From Piezodorus guildinii (lineage: Eukaryota > Arthropoda > Insecta > Hemiptera > Pentatomidae): a DNA stretch of 64,000 bases. The position numbers were made by a program, and so were the translations under genes. Below are positions 1 to 13,700 of the stretch, one piece after another (the stretch's first letter is position 1; every line of letters begins with the position of its first letter). The stretch covers positions 4,568,063-4,632,062 of the forward strand of contig CM041298.1 of assembly GCA_023052935.1 (NCBI GenBank), given 5' to 3'. The notes beneath the pieces are model-generated. The model worked only from the letters and a program-made list of their open reading frames with translations. It had not been told where the DNA came from and did no database searches.

Positions 1-355
1 CTACAAGATAAGATAAAAGAGTAGATTTTATGTACTTTTCTTTAATATTCAATCTATAATATTATAAGGAGGAGAAGTTGGTTGTGGGTGCAGTGAAATA
101 ATCACTTAATTAAGAGGAAACTTAATTTATTTGTTCCATTAATATACATTAATAGCAATATATTATTTTTTATACCATTAATTAAGTTTCCATTATAGAA
201 GTGTTTATTTGGCTGGACGCAGAACCAACTTCTCGACTATATATACAGGCAACCATTCTCACTTCATAATATGAATGAATGAATAAAGCCTTTATTGCAA
301 AAATAACATTTAAATTATAATATTTACTTTTAGTTCTAAAATAATTTCTAATATA

Positions 356-493
356 AGGGGTACTCACTACGTTTGCTATTTTGTGTTATTTTGCTAAACC
401 CGTCGAGTTTGTACAGTTATTTCCTGTATAAAATTGATGGGTTTAGCACAATAGCACAAATAGCATGCTATAGCAAACGTAGTGAGTACCCCT
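356..493. mobile_element. 138-bp palindromic MITE
   Basis: The ends are inverted: aggggtactcactacgttt at 356 pairs with its reverse complement ending at 493. Pairing continues inward through tagcaaa and gggtttag with a short unpaired centre. The flanks are AT-rich, so the target duplication is ambiguous. Confidence 0.75.
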
Positions 494-769
494 ATTATCT
501 AATATAATTTCTAATATAATCTAATAAAAAGTTCTCATATAATTGAAAAAAAAAATATAATGCTAAGTGAAAAATAATAATAATGCATATACTTGTTAAA
601 TGAAAAAAACAAAAACAAAACTATATAATTAATGTTCCTTAGTTGCTTAAGATATTTACAATATGTTATCCCTACAGGCCTCTCCTTACGGAGGTTATGG
701 TCTAACTTCCCCGGTGACCAAACCTATTGGGAAGTGTAACTTCATAATATAATATATTTTAAAATAATC

Positions 770-1012
770 AGCATTTCTTAAAAACATGCGTTTATGTTTA
801 ATTTCTATGACCAAGACTGTATGTGTTATTAGTACTTTTAAAAAATAATTTCTGAATCGTGTTTTTTAAGGACTTGAGGGTTGATTAGATAAAATCGAAT
901 TTAAATATTTAGATAAAAATAAATAATGAGAATACAAATATGTCAAAATATTAATTTCGTAAATAACTGTCTTTTAGTACCTTTTGGAAATCAACGCCTT
1001 AATTATTGCCTT
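770..1012. repeat. Family-H MITE, 3' half, diverged
   Basis: It ends in cttttagtaccttttggaaa followed by caacgccttaatt, matching the right terminus of the intact copy at 27668-28020. The left terminus is not visible. Confidence 0.5.
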
Positions 1013-1525
1013 CACAATTTCTCCTGATGACTACCTCTCAAGCCTCCAAGATCAGGCTCACCACAATGCTCCCAAAATATGAGTTCAATAACATTTATGA
1101 AAAATGGATCCCAAATTCTAGCTGAAGGATTTTATTAAAACAATGAAGTATAAGATGGTTCAGGAGGTCAAAGATTGATTACCAAAAATACAATACACTA
1201 TTGTGACTAAGATTTGTATATATACATTTTGATCCAAAGTTTCTTAGCCTTGATCACACTCAGACCTATGGTTTTTCCTTCTAATTTTTGGGTAACCACT
1301 TTAGAGGAGCTGGGTGATTCCCAGGAAGGTCTTCCTACAACCCTTGAGTCCCACACCTATAATCGAACCTATAACCTAGAAATTAGTGATGCTGTTACCT
1401 ATTTACTAGACTACTCTTCTCTCTTTATATGTCTTGCAAAATTTAATTTGATCCTTTTTTTTAATGTTATTTACAGAATGATATTAGGTTTAATACATAC
1501 TTATACAAAGTTATTATATTTGCAG

Positions 1526-1722
1526 AAACTACAGCAATGAACCCTCAATTCCACATCCTGATCCCGCGATCGACGGGAAACAAGTGCCACGTTGTTGTCT
1601 CTGTGACGCAGGACTATGACACAAGCCCTGTGAGCGCGAGGCAGCTCTACGCCATCGGCTTTGCGGTCTATGAGGTACCTCCTTCCATGCCCAGGCTCAC
1701 GCCTCACTTCGTCTCCCAGCAG
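1526..1722 (+). CDS. Calpain exon a (start of domain III)
   Basis: Acceptor tttgcag ends at 1525 and donor gttcgt begins at 1723. It reads two leftover bases plus 65 codons. The NPQF motif and CHVVVSVTQ are typical of calpain domain III. An internal ATG at 1537 is probably not the start, because calpain homology implies upstream exons outside the window. Confidence 0.9.
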
Positions 1723-4700
1723 GTTCGTAGATAAACATAATATGGTGGGGAAAAAAATATTCCTACACCAGCCAAATGATCAAAAATGGAAGCTAATACT
1801 TCCGAATTGGGTATCAATTTTATATAAGGTTAAGTTGGTCGGAGAAGTGAAGAGGGGGGAAGTGCCGTCATTAAAAATTAGCTTCTAAAATCTGTGAGAA
1901 TTGTCTCTCTCAGGAGCATTATCTAGCACTTTTTTTGGTAACTAGGTGATCCAAGCTTGGTCCCTTATTAAATTAAGGCTTTGATAAACAATGAGAGAAG
2001 AGGTAGCTGAAAATTTGTGAGAGCGAGGTATTGTGAGAGTTCACAAAAGTAGCGGGAGAGGAGGAAGGCATATTTTGAAAAATTAAATTAGGATAATAAC
2101 ATCAAATATTACTTTTTTTTAAATTACTATAATATAATTAAATAATCTAGGGGAGCCCGTGGCTGAGTGGCACTAGGGCACTAGTCTCTCATGCTAAAGT
2201 TGTGAGTTCGAATCCCAGTCCTGGCAGGGCTTTTATAAGGATGTAATTTAATGGGGATTCACTCACAGCCTCTCCCCCAGGTATGTGAGACCCGTCAGCC
2301 AAATGGTGGCCCCTCACAAAATTAGGCATAGGGAGTGATGACCCTACCCTACAAATGGCATCGAGAAACACGAGTGCAATCTTCCAGAAGATTACACCGC
2401 GAGGCCCAGGGTCTGCACGGCCTGTCGCTCCACTGAAAAAAAAAATTAAATATTATATTAAAAAAATCTAAATAATAATGTTATATCCAAACAAACAAGT
2501 GTAATCATACACATCATGAAAACATGTTTTTTTAAATGTGTAGCTTGGTCTTAATAAGGGAGAAGGGGACAAGCTTGGAGCACCTAGTTACCAAAAAAAG
2601 TGTTATCATTAAAAAGAGCCTAATCATTAAAAGACTCCTAATAAGCTAACTTAGTAATTGTGTTAACATTTCAGCCCTGATTTTAATGTTGTTTTAATAT
2701 CTGTGTGGCAAGGATTTAGGTGTTTTGTTAAGACAGTTGTATCATCTGCATATGTCACTGTCAGAGTTTGAGGGCTGATTGGTATGTCGTGTGTGTACAT
2801 TATGTAAAGTAATGGAGCGAGAACCAACCCTTGAGGTGCTCCTGCTAAGGCTGGGTTAATTGTGAATATTTATAAATCTTGACAGACAGTAAAAAGTCTG
2901 TCACGAAGATAGGACTGAAGAATAAAATAATAGGTTAGAGATTACATAGTATTTAGTTTGAAGAGAAGCTCCTAATGCCAAATTCGATTGAATGCTTAAG
3001 TGACAATTCAAAAAAAATGTTTCTAAATTACATTAGTATATTAAAGGTCTAATGACTATTTTAATTGAAGTTTGGGTTGGGTTTTATGTACAGTAAGTTA
3101 CTACTGTCAGCTTTCACTTGCCTATCTCTTTTGTTGTGTAGTCTGTAGTAATTGAATAAGAATCTCTAATTACATTATTTTTTTTTTTACTCTTTGGAAC
3201 TTTGTTTCGATAACTTTTTCTAGAAACCGCTGGACGTGACGAACCATTCTATCGCCCGAGAAGTTGTCACCTTCTTCACGCTACCTCCAGGAGATTACAT
3301 CATCGTACCTCAAACCAACGTTCCGAACTGTGATGGGAAGTTCCTCCTCAGGATACTCACGGATGAACAGAGCAATATCTGGTAAGCTCAACTTTATTTT
3401 TTCCTGTCTATCTTGTACTAAAAAAATATTGAACCCCCTAGCAACAATGTCTCCTAGCTGGGTATTGTCATTGACTTTGGTTATGCCAAAATTTGTAATA
3501 AACTATTATCATTTCAAAAATTATTAATGAATAACATTGATGTGTAATTAATTATTTTTTTTTTTTTTTTTTTTTTTTTTTGGAAGCGAAACGGCCTTAA
3601 AGACCACGCAAATATCATTTCCCCCTAACTTTGCCCACACGTTTCATTCTTTTTCTTTCTTCCCACCTTTTCTTCATTCTCTCAGACTGGACTCTTCTCT
3701 GTTCCTCGCTCCATTCTCTCCCCTTTCTCACAAGGACCTTAATCTTCCTCAATTTCTCCCTATATCCATCTCTATTGACACAATCCTGTGTTGAGATTCC
3801 CAACCTCATTGTCTCTTTCCTCATCTGCTGAATGTATCCTCCGGCCCCTTTATATCCCCACATTTTTTCGAAGATTTCTTTATTTATTCTGTTCGCGCTC
3901 ATCCTTACCACTGTATCTGTGAATCTTGTCTCCTGTAATACCAAAACCGATATTTCTAGCCTTTTTTAACTCAGATGTGAGTTGTCTGAGTTTTCCCACC
4001 TGCAGCGAATAATTTATGTTATATGTTCCAAAATAGTATTTCTTCTTTAATCTGAATTTTTGGTTTTAATCCTTGTGGTGCTCCGATTCACCACCTCTCC
4101 GCTTCTCACTGCTGGGCACCCTGGGATCCGATCGCCCGACTTGTCCTTCAGGGTAGTATTTTCCGTGTGAAGCCTTTCTCATGATATTATATAGGTGATT
4201 GGGTCGGGTTGCCCCCAGTGGACAAGATACAACTGAGGTAGTTAGCCCCAAAGGGTTTCGTTTTAGTTCCCCCATACCTAGCGTTTATCGATATAGGGTA
4301 ATCCAGCCGCTCCGCGAGGAGACTTGCATCACAAAGAGCTTTAGATGGAAAAGAAAAGGCGCCCTTAGAGATGCCAAAACAGTAATGGCGGTAATTAATT
4401 ATTTATAAATAACTTATAAGTTTATTAATACCCCTCTAACACTTAGATATCCTGATAGTTGTCGACAAGACTGCCTATAATGCCAATAAGATATATGATT
4501 TCCAAAAGTTACTGTATTCATTTTAGAAAATTTTTACAGGAAGCACAAAAATACATCCTCAATTAAATATTAGACTAATTTATTTGATTTTTTTATCTTT
4601 AAAATTTACAATTCTCTTTTTCAATATATTAATAGCATTACAGTTGCCAATCCTCTAAGACCATGAACACCCATATTTGAAGAGTACAAGTTTGAAATTG

Positions 4701-7700
4701 TCAACAGCTTTGTGTATCTCAGGTCACTTGTTTGTGCCGACAATATGGTCCAGTAAGTGCTGAGAAGAACCGTGGCAGGAAACAGGTGTTACTTTGGCCT
4801 TGCCAAAATACTAAGAATACTTTTGCTTTCAATTGGCACAAAGATCACCCAATACAAAGCTTTAATAAGATCTGTGCTGACATACGCATCAGACGTTGCC
4901 CCTTTTATGGACAGTTGTCATGAAATTGGAAGACTTTGAAAGAAAAATATTAAGGAGGATGTTTGGCCCTGTGAAGGATGGGATATGTTACAGGCTTATG
5001 CATAACGTAGAGCTATACCAAATTTACTGTGAACCGGATGTGGTACAATAAATAAGGCTGTCAAGGCTGGACATTTAGCAAGAATGGGCAGGGAATCACC
5101 AACCAAGAAGATACTCCTCGGTTTTCTGGATGGAAGGAGAGAGAGAGGACGGCCATGATGGAGAAGAGATAGGCAGATGAGGTCAAAGCCGATGTAGAGA
5201 AGCTTCTGGACACCAGAGCTTGGCAGACCCTGATGCAGGATAGGGATGAATGGTGACAACTTCTTGATCCAGCAAAAACTCGTATCAGGTTGTACGACCC
5301 CTGGTGATGATAATTATAGCATCATTGTTTGTTTATTCATTTAATGTGATTTTATGCTACTGTGGCTAATCGGACGATGCTACAGTGGGAGTCCTAAATT
5401 TTGTCTATCCAGGTTTAATTAGTAACACGGATCTTTAACGAGTACCTGACATCGCACAGGCTCTGGACCACCTTTTAACATCCCTTCTGAAGGATGTTTT
5501 ACTCTCTTTGAGAATTCCTAGGGCCATCTGTCAGGTTCAAGACTGTGACATTGAGCTTTGAAGGGTGTTGTACCAGCCACTACATAACAAGTGAACCCTA
5601 ACAGCATTATTTATATGTTATGAAAGGAAAAGTTTTCAATATTTTGGAAAAAAAATTAAATTTGTAATTAGTAACATTTGAAAATAATTCCATTTCAGAA
5701 TTGAAATTGCATGGTAGATTTTAATTAATCTAAACAATAGGAATAGAAATATGACAAAATATAACTTTTTTTAAGAATGTCCTTTAGTACCTTTTGGAAA
5801 TTAAGTCTCAATTGTGCATTAACTTAATTAAAGACTTTCTGTGTGTACAGTGCATTATTTTTTCATATTATTGTTGTATTGGGTTGTTTCACATGTATAC
5901 ATAAAGGATTTTGCAGGTCTCTGTTGTTTTCTTCCGAATGTTTACATATTTAAAGTAAACAGATACTAATCCTCTACCTTTGTATTATAAACATTAGCTT
6001 CCCAATCAATTTATGAGGAAAAGAAAATTCCTAAAGAATGGGAATATAACATTATTATACCCATCCATAAGAAGGAAAGCACAGGCGAATGCGCTAACTA
6101 TAGACCGATATATGTCTCTAACAAGTCGTATATAAAATATATACCTCGATTCTGGAAAAGAAGCTGAGACCTTCAGTCGAAGATAATCTGGAAAACGAGC
6201 AAGCCGCTTTTCGCCCTGGACGCCAAACCCAAGACCATATCTTTGCTTTGAGGATGTTAATAGAGAAAGCCTGGGATCGAAATAAAAGCTTATACCTTGC
6301 TTTTCTTGCTTTTCTGGATATTAAAGCTGCCTAGAGAGGAAATATGGAACGCCCTGAGAGTAAATAACGTGCCTGAGGGTTTGCTACTCGCTATAAAATC
6401 AACATACCAGGCACCAAAGGGTATTGTAAGAATTAACGGTCTCGAGTCGAAGAGCTTTCCGATGGCAAAAGGAGTAAAGCAGGGGGATAGCCTCAGCCCT
6501 CTACTCTTCATCATCTTTATGGATGAAATAATAAAGATTTGCAAGAGAAGAACAGCAAGAGCGGTGATTGGTCATTGGAATATGAGAACCATACAGGCAC
6601 AAGTAATGGTGTATGCCGATGACATAGTCCTTATTACTGACTCTAGCGTTAAGCTCCAACAAGCCCTAATAGAATGGGAAGCAGAATTAGGGCAGAAAGG
6701 TATGATTATTAATGCCAGAAAAAGCAAGATCCTACAAGTGGGACAACAGCTCGAACAAATCCACATTATGTGCAACGACGAGGACTTGAAGTAGTAAATG
6801 AGTTCTCCTACCTTGGAACTGTGATAAGCGGAAATGGAAAAATACAACCCGAAATATCCCACAGGATAGGAAAAGCAAATAATATTTACTATTCCATCAG
6901 CAACACAGTAGTAGGAAAGAGAGAGGTTAAAAAAGATGTCAAGCTCCACATATTTAAGGCCGTATACATGCCTGTTCTACTATACGGAGCAGAGAGCTGG
7001 GTACTGTCGGACAACAAATGGAGCTGTATAACAGCGGCAGAAATGAAATACCTGCGCAGAGTGGTTTCCAAAACCAGCAGAGATAGGATCAGGAATGAAA
7101 CAATAAGGGAAGAATTAAACATTCCTGCAATGAAGGAGACCCTGGAGAAGAGACAGTTGGGGTGGTACGGGCACGTATGTAGGATGAGCCAGGATTGTGA
7201 CCCACGCAAATTTATGGAGGCAAAACCAGTAGGCACCAGACCTAGAGGAAGGCCTAGGCTTAGCTACGATGGCTACATTACCAAGTTGGGGCAAGCGAGA
7301 GGCAAGACACTGCAGGAGATGAAGACTCTTGCAGGAGACAGAGAGAGATGGAGATCCTGGGTTGGACTATCTCCACGCTGAAAGGCACAAGGAGAGAGCT
7401 TAAGAAGAAGAAGAAGCTTCCCAATCAATTACCCACTTTTTAGTATACCTCCAAATATGAACATGGAAACACGCGATTTTTGAGTAATATTTTTGTACGA
7501 GTTTAAACTCGGCCATTCAGCAGCTTAGGCTGCTAGAAATATTTGCTAGGTGTTTGGGGAAGTGAGTGTTAATGAACAGACCATTCGCTGTTGGTTTGCT
7601 AAGTTTTCAGCTGGGGATACCGACTTGAAAAACTTGCTCCGAGGAAGACCTCCGTCCGTAATAGACAATCTAACTGTTTCCAGACATTTAAAGTGTATTG

Positions 7701-10700
7701 GGAAAGTAAAAAAATCTCGATACATGGGTACCTCATGATCTCACTGAGCGGCAGCAAGACCCCATGTTTCAAAACATACCGTGCAAAAATTGAAAGAACT
7801 GGGCTACGAAGTTCTTCCGCACCCACCATATTCTCCCGACTTGTCTCCGACAGATTACCACCTGTTCAGGAATTTAGACAACTTCGTCAAAGGAAAACTT
7901 TTTGAAAATGATGATTAAGTGAAAAGTGCGTTTTCAGATTTTGTTTTACTTCAAAGCTCAGAGTTTTTCAGTTCGGGGATAAAAAAGTTGGTGTCACGTT
8001 GGGAAAAATATGTAGAAAAAGAAGGTGAATACTTCGAATAAAATTATCTTGTTTTCATATCGTATTTTTAATAAAAATCCTTTACCTTGAAAACGAACAT
8101 TTCATGTGACACAACCCAATAGTTCTTGTCATAATATTTCATTACTTTTTATGTTATATTTCAATATTATGTTGGGTTGAAGATCTAAAAGTGTCCGTTT
8201 TAAGATTTTTTTCCTGAGCAGTAGGACAACTTTTCATCTTTTAAAGATTCAACATCTTAAATGCATGTGTTATTAATTTTCAATCTATTAAAAACAATTT
8301 TTTTTTTTTTTTTTTTTTAGGGAAGTGAATGAAGATAACATGGTTTTTAGAAATATTTCAACAGAGTTTCTTGAAGATGCATTTGTCATGGTAATTTATT
8401 TTCTACTTTATTGTTTGTTTCTTTTATCGTACTAAATACATTGATATTTTTGTTTTATTTATTGTACTAAATATGTTCATACATTGTGACTTACTTTGAA
8501 ATCCTTTTGTTCCGTAGCCCGACGGAAAGTCTTTAGTTACGAAGCTGTTGTTGAAATACCCGACTGAAGTAGATGTCAATCAGCTTCACAAAATATTAAA
8601 AGCACATTGGAAAGGTAATATTTATAATTATTTCAATGGTATTTATTATTAAAGTTTATAACTATGCTTCTGAATATAATATTTAGAATTTGTAATTATA
8701 TAAAGCTTGATGAGATTTAAATTTAAATCAAAACATGGGGTTACCTGTAGTGTAGCAGGGTGACTAGCATAACAGCCTCCTGTGTCCTGCAGGTGTCCCT
8801 AGGATTTTTTAATGGGTGTAAAACATCCTAAGTTATGCTGTCATTTGGAGGGGACGTTAAAAGGTGGTCCCAAGCCTGTAAGATGTCAGGTTCTTGTTAA
8901 AGATCTCTATCCTAATTAAACCTGGATAGGCAAAATTTAGGACTCCCACTGTAGCATCGTTCGATTCGCCACAGCAGCATAAAGGGACGTTAAATAAATA
9001 AATTAAAACAAACAAATCAAAACATTTAACTTTATAATCTTTATTACACATAGTTTATTATTACAATGAAGAAAATACTGAGTATAACAACCTTTTTGTT
9101 ATCACCCTTACATATCATCTTAAAACTAAAGGTTTGAAACACTTAGTTTCCTGAGTATCATCATGTTACTCTCCCCCTCTGCTGACAACGTGCGTCCTCG
9201 TTCTGACAGCAGGATAATTCGGATTGGATTGTCTCATCTCGAGGATGACCTCTTGTTCTTCTTGGGTTATGTGGGTGTACATTTTTAAGGTCTTTTCCAT
9301 GTAATGGGCTCAGTTGGAACGTGTGCATCACTCAAAGACCATTTCCTTTCTTTGTGGTTCTGCTATTTCATATGTCGTGTTTCCTAAGCTTCTTTTAATG
9401 ACATAGGGACCATCACATGTGGGTAACAACTTACTAGTTACGTTCTTAGTGGAGTTACTTGGATGATGATTGTTTACCCTCGCCGGATGATATTTAGTAG
9501 CTTTTCTGGACCTCTCTCTGGCAATTTCAGTATTCTTCCTTAAGTTCTGTAGGAAAGAAATTCCGGAATGAATGAGTCTTTGCTTCGAATTGTTCATAAA
9601 TCATGTTGTAGTACGGTCATTGATCGTAACTCACGACCAAACGTTATATATGCGGGTGTAAATCCAGTACATTCATCGGGAAACCATCTGTTTAAAATGT
9701 CCGGTTATTTTTGTTTATTTTATTCTTCTCTATGACTATATATTTTCCAGAAGATTTTTTGTTTTATTTATGCCTTTTTCCACAATTTTAAGTAATAATC
9801 CATTCTGTTCCAATGGCCTCTTGGCCATGATGTACATAGTGAATGTTTTATGTATTTAATTATTGCTTATTTTATTTTATTTAAACTTTATAAAATAACT
9901 TCTTCAAATGGTTGTTTTAATAACACATTTCCTTGTTTTCGTAGCCTACTTGCTGGAAAAGCCTTCGCTGGAACTATGTAAGAGCCTGATCATGCTGAGG
10001 GACGTGAACATCAGCGGCAGGGTCAACAAGCTGGACATCCCCATTCTCATCCACATGCTTCACTTTTGGAGGGTATGTCAGCAAGTTAATTTAGAATGAA
10101 ATATAGGAGAAATTAGTCTAGGGTTCCGTTCTTAAAGAGATAATGCCTAATTAAGAAGACTTAGGGAAATAATTTGTAATTACTTTATAAGATTTGTGAA
10201 TACTCAGTTCTTGATCATACATGTTCAACACAGACAAATTCAATCTTCTAAGAGATAAAATTTCTGTTAAAATTGACAATCACAATCTTAAAATTGGTCA
10301 TTTTCAAGATTTTAAAAATAATGAGCTTAAAACACCGATGTAACTTCTATTGTTTCCGAGACTCATTTTCATAAAGTACCTCTCAAATCTTAATATCCTC
10401 TCTCATTATCTCCCACTCTTAGATATACAGATGGTTAGTTCGTGGAGAATAAGATAAGACCTAAAAGATTAATCAGCTGTTTTTTATGATCTTAAAACAC
10501 AGATGTAACTTTGCATAAGGTATCAATATTTTATTTCTATCATTATTTGATTAAATATTAATCTGGTATTATTTTTAAAATTTTAATAATTTAATGTTTC
10601 ACTGATTTAATATAGTAAACTCCTAGAGCCTCGTTAATTTTTTTCTTTTCTATTTCCACTACTTGGTCATTTCTAGTATACAGAGTTTAGGTAGCAGTGC

Positions 10701-13700
10701 TATTTCGCATGAAATGTACATGGTATGGGGTAGCTAACTAAAAATGTAAATATATACATATTTTTTTTTTTTTTTTTTTTTAAATATATTATTGACATTT
10801 ACAACTGTATACTATAATACATCAAGTAAATATGCTAATAAATGATATGTACATGAAAATTTTGAAGAGAAACTACCCATTGGCAGCACTCTAGTAATCA
10901 ATCTAAACAAGAAGGTCTCAAGGCCATCTTCTCTTCAGACGCCTCGGTGGATTATCAGGAATTTTAGAGGAAGCAAGGATTGAAACTAGTGGATTAGAGT
11001 GGGAATGCAGTTTGTCATGGAAGGAGTGGTACCAGGTATGGTCCAAATCAGCTACATACGGAACATGGAGTTCTTTATGAATGATTTTATTCGTGACAAA
11101 GTAAGGAGCGTTGAGGATTTTACGAAGGATTTTGGATTGTAAGGATTGGATACGGAAAGAATTGGATGGTTTAGAAGAGCCCCATAGCTCAACTTTGTAG
11201 GTCCAGATAGGCCTTATGATTGTCATGTAAATGAGTCTCTTGTAGTTAAGTGAAAGGTTAGAGCGTCTGTCTAGTAAGTGTTGTAGTAGCCGAACTTTTC
11301 AGTCTTGTGTGCAGATTCCGTGTAAGGCGTTTGTCAAGCAGGAGTCCTAAAAAGCGGATCTGTTCCACCGGGACAAGTGGAGTATCATTAAAGGACACTG
11401 TAGGGCTGGATGTCATAGGTTTTCGACGAAATACTAGGATCATTATGAACTGATAGCACGCAAGTGTCATGGTTTGTTTGTTTATTTATTTAACCTCACT
11501 TTATGCTACTATGGCTAATTGAACGATGCTACCATGGTAGCCCTAAATTTTGCCTATCCAGGTTTAATTAGGATAGGGATCTTTAACGAGTACCTGACAT
11601 CGCACAGGCTCGGGACCACCTTTTCCCCTCCGAAGGACGGCATAACTAAGAATTTTTTACTACCATTAAAAAATCCTAGGACCACCTGCGGGTTTGACCC
11701 CGTGACCTTTGGCATAAGAGGCTGTTATGCTAACCACCCACCTATAAGTGATCCCGCAAGTGTCATTGGCATAGGCAAAGGAAAGTATTTGGATGGGTTG
11801 GAATATCAGCATATACCTATCTAATATTGAGGATTTATATTTTCAGAATTTGAGGGTCCTTGCGATTCAAATGATTGAATGAAGGGGCCTGCAAATATTT
11901 TTGTTTGGAACTACTGTTCTAAGTTATATTGTTTTGTTGTTTTCTAATTACAGATAGCTTTTGAGAAGTTCGAGCGCTGCGGGAGCAAGACGTCGAGCTA
12001 CAACCTGCGAGCCCTCCTCTGGGAGGCTGGGAGCACAGTCTCCAACAAGGTCCTCGAGTGCTTGGTGCTGCGCTTTGCCAGGAACACGGTTCTGTCGGCC
12101 GAGTGCTTTGTCATGGCCATGGCCAGGCTTCACCTAGCCCACGGTATGATCAAAGACATTACAATATATATCAAACTTGATTTTAAAAGGCTTGTGTGAG
12201 TTTTTAGATAAGGTCAGATGATGGATTTCAATAAAGCCGAACTCTTTAACACAACTATGTTTTAAAAAATGTTGTTAAGAACCATTTAAATTAACAATTA
12301 AATTATTACCATTAAAACTAACATCTCAATGATTGATTATTGAATATTTGATGGTATTTATGTAATAAATGATGGGATGGTTTTGTGTAGTGTATAATTA
12401 GTGATTACAGACAAATGTGAAAAACTACTATGAAACCAACATTGGTAAGTCTATGTTGTGGGTCCTCATCAGGACTAAAATTAACAAAATACAGTCTTAA
12501 GGGTTTTTATAGAAATTATAATGAATAAATATTGCCATGAAAACTATCTTACTGACTGCTGTTTTTATTTTTGCTTATTATTTCTATACAAACCTTAACA
12601 TTGTATCTTGCTATTTTTAGAACTGATGAGACCCGCAATGTGGACCTGTATGTTGGTGTCACAATAAATAGTTTTCAGTATTTTTGTTGATCGTATATTG
12701 TCCTCCATCTCAACCGACTTATCCTTTATTATATGTAAAGACCATTTCATATTCAGTACGTAACATGGAGTAATCCTCTTTTCTAAATTTGCAAATCTAT
12801 CTCTATCCTCAAACAGCTCCTGTTTCCCTGACTCATTTCCATGAAGTACATCTCAACTTAGATTTATAGATGCTTAGTTCCGAGATAACAAGATAAGACT
12901 TGAAAGATTAATCAACTGCTTTATAAGATTTATTGATGGCACAACTGATTTGAGAAAATATACCTACAGCTATATTTACAATTCCAAATGTTTTTACATA
13001 ATTTATTTAGTAAATATAATTAGTTGACTGTTGAGAATTACTAGAAGGAATTAGGAAACCAAATTGTACCTAGTTTCCATTCGCCTGCAATACGGTACGT
13101 ATCTCCACTCTACTCCATATTTCAATGTTTCTTATTTCATGCTTCACTTTTGGAGGGTATGTCAGCAAGTTAATTTAGAATGAAATATAGGAGAAATTAG
13201 TCTAGGGTTCCGTTCTTAAAGAGATAATGCCTAATTAAGAAGACTTAGGGAAATAATTTGTTATTACTTTATAAGATTTGTGAATACTCAGTTCTTGATC
13301 ATACATGTTCAACACAGACAAATTCAATCTTCTAAGAGATAAAATTTCTGTCAAAATTGACAATACATTCTTATCGTAATTTTTTATATCTTTGTTCATT
13401 ATCTTTTGTCATTGTAATTTAATTAATCGATTTCTTTACACGTCTAGTTCCTTTTATGTTTTAATATTTATATTCTCTTGCTCAATAGTTTTGAAAATAG
13501 TGTATTTAATCTTATTGTGAATGTATCTCTTTTGTATATTTTTAGCCCTGATGATGACTCACAATGGGGGTCGAAAGGTTGGCATAAAATAAATGGTTGA
13601 AACTGTAATGTATTGAGGATACTGAGGGATGGAAATTCTTTATTAGAGAACTATTATATTAATTAAATAAATGTTAATAAGTCTTTGTCGGCAAGAGATC

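Larger units (their letters stand above)
1..1525. other. 5' flank / calpain intron, AT-rich, no exon recognised
   Basis: Apart from the 138-bp palindromic MITE (356-493) and a diverged 3' half of the family-H MITE (about 770-1012), I see no exon. The reading frame at 1214-1540 lacks calpain features upstream of the acceptor at 1525. Confidence 0.6.

Noticed and set aside
1214..1540. Open frame before the first calpain exon
   Set aside because: It crosses the acceptor at 1525 in a different frame from the calpain reading and shows no calpain features.
2151..2230. Possible tRNA gene
   Set aside because: The head resembles a tRNA but is followed by a repeated SINE body; the same unit occurs elsewhere, so it is a SINE, not a tRNA gene.
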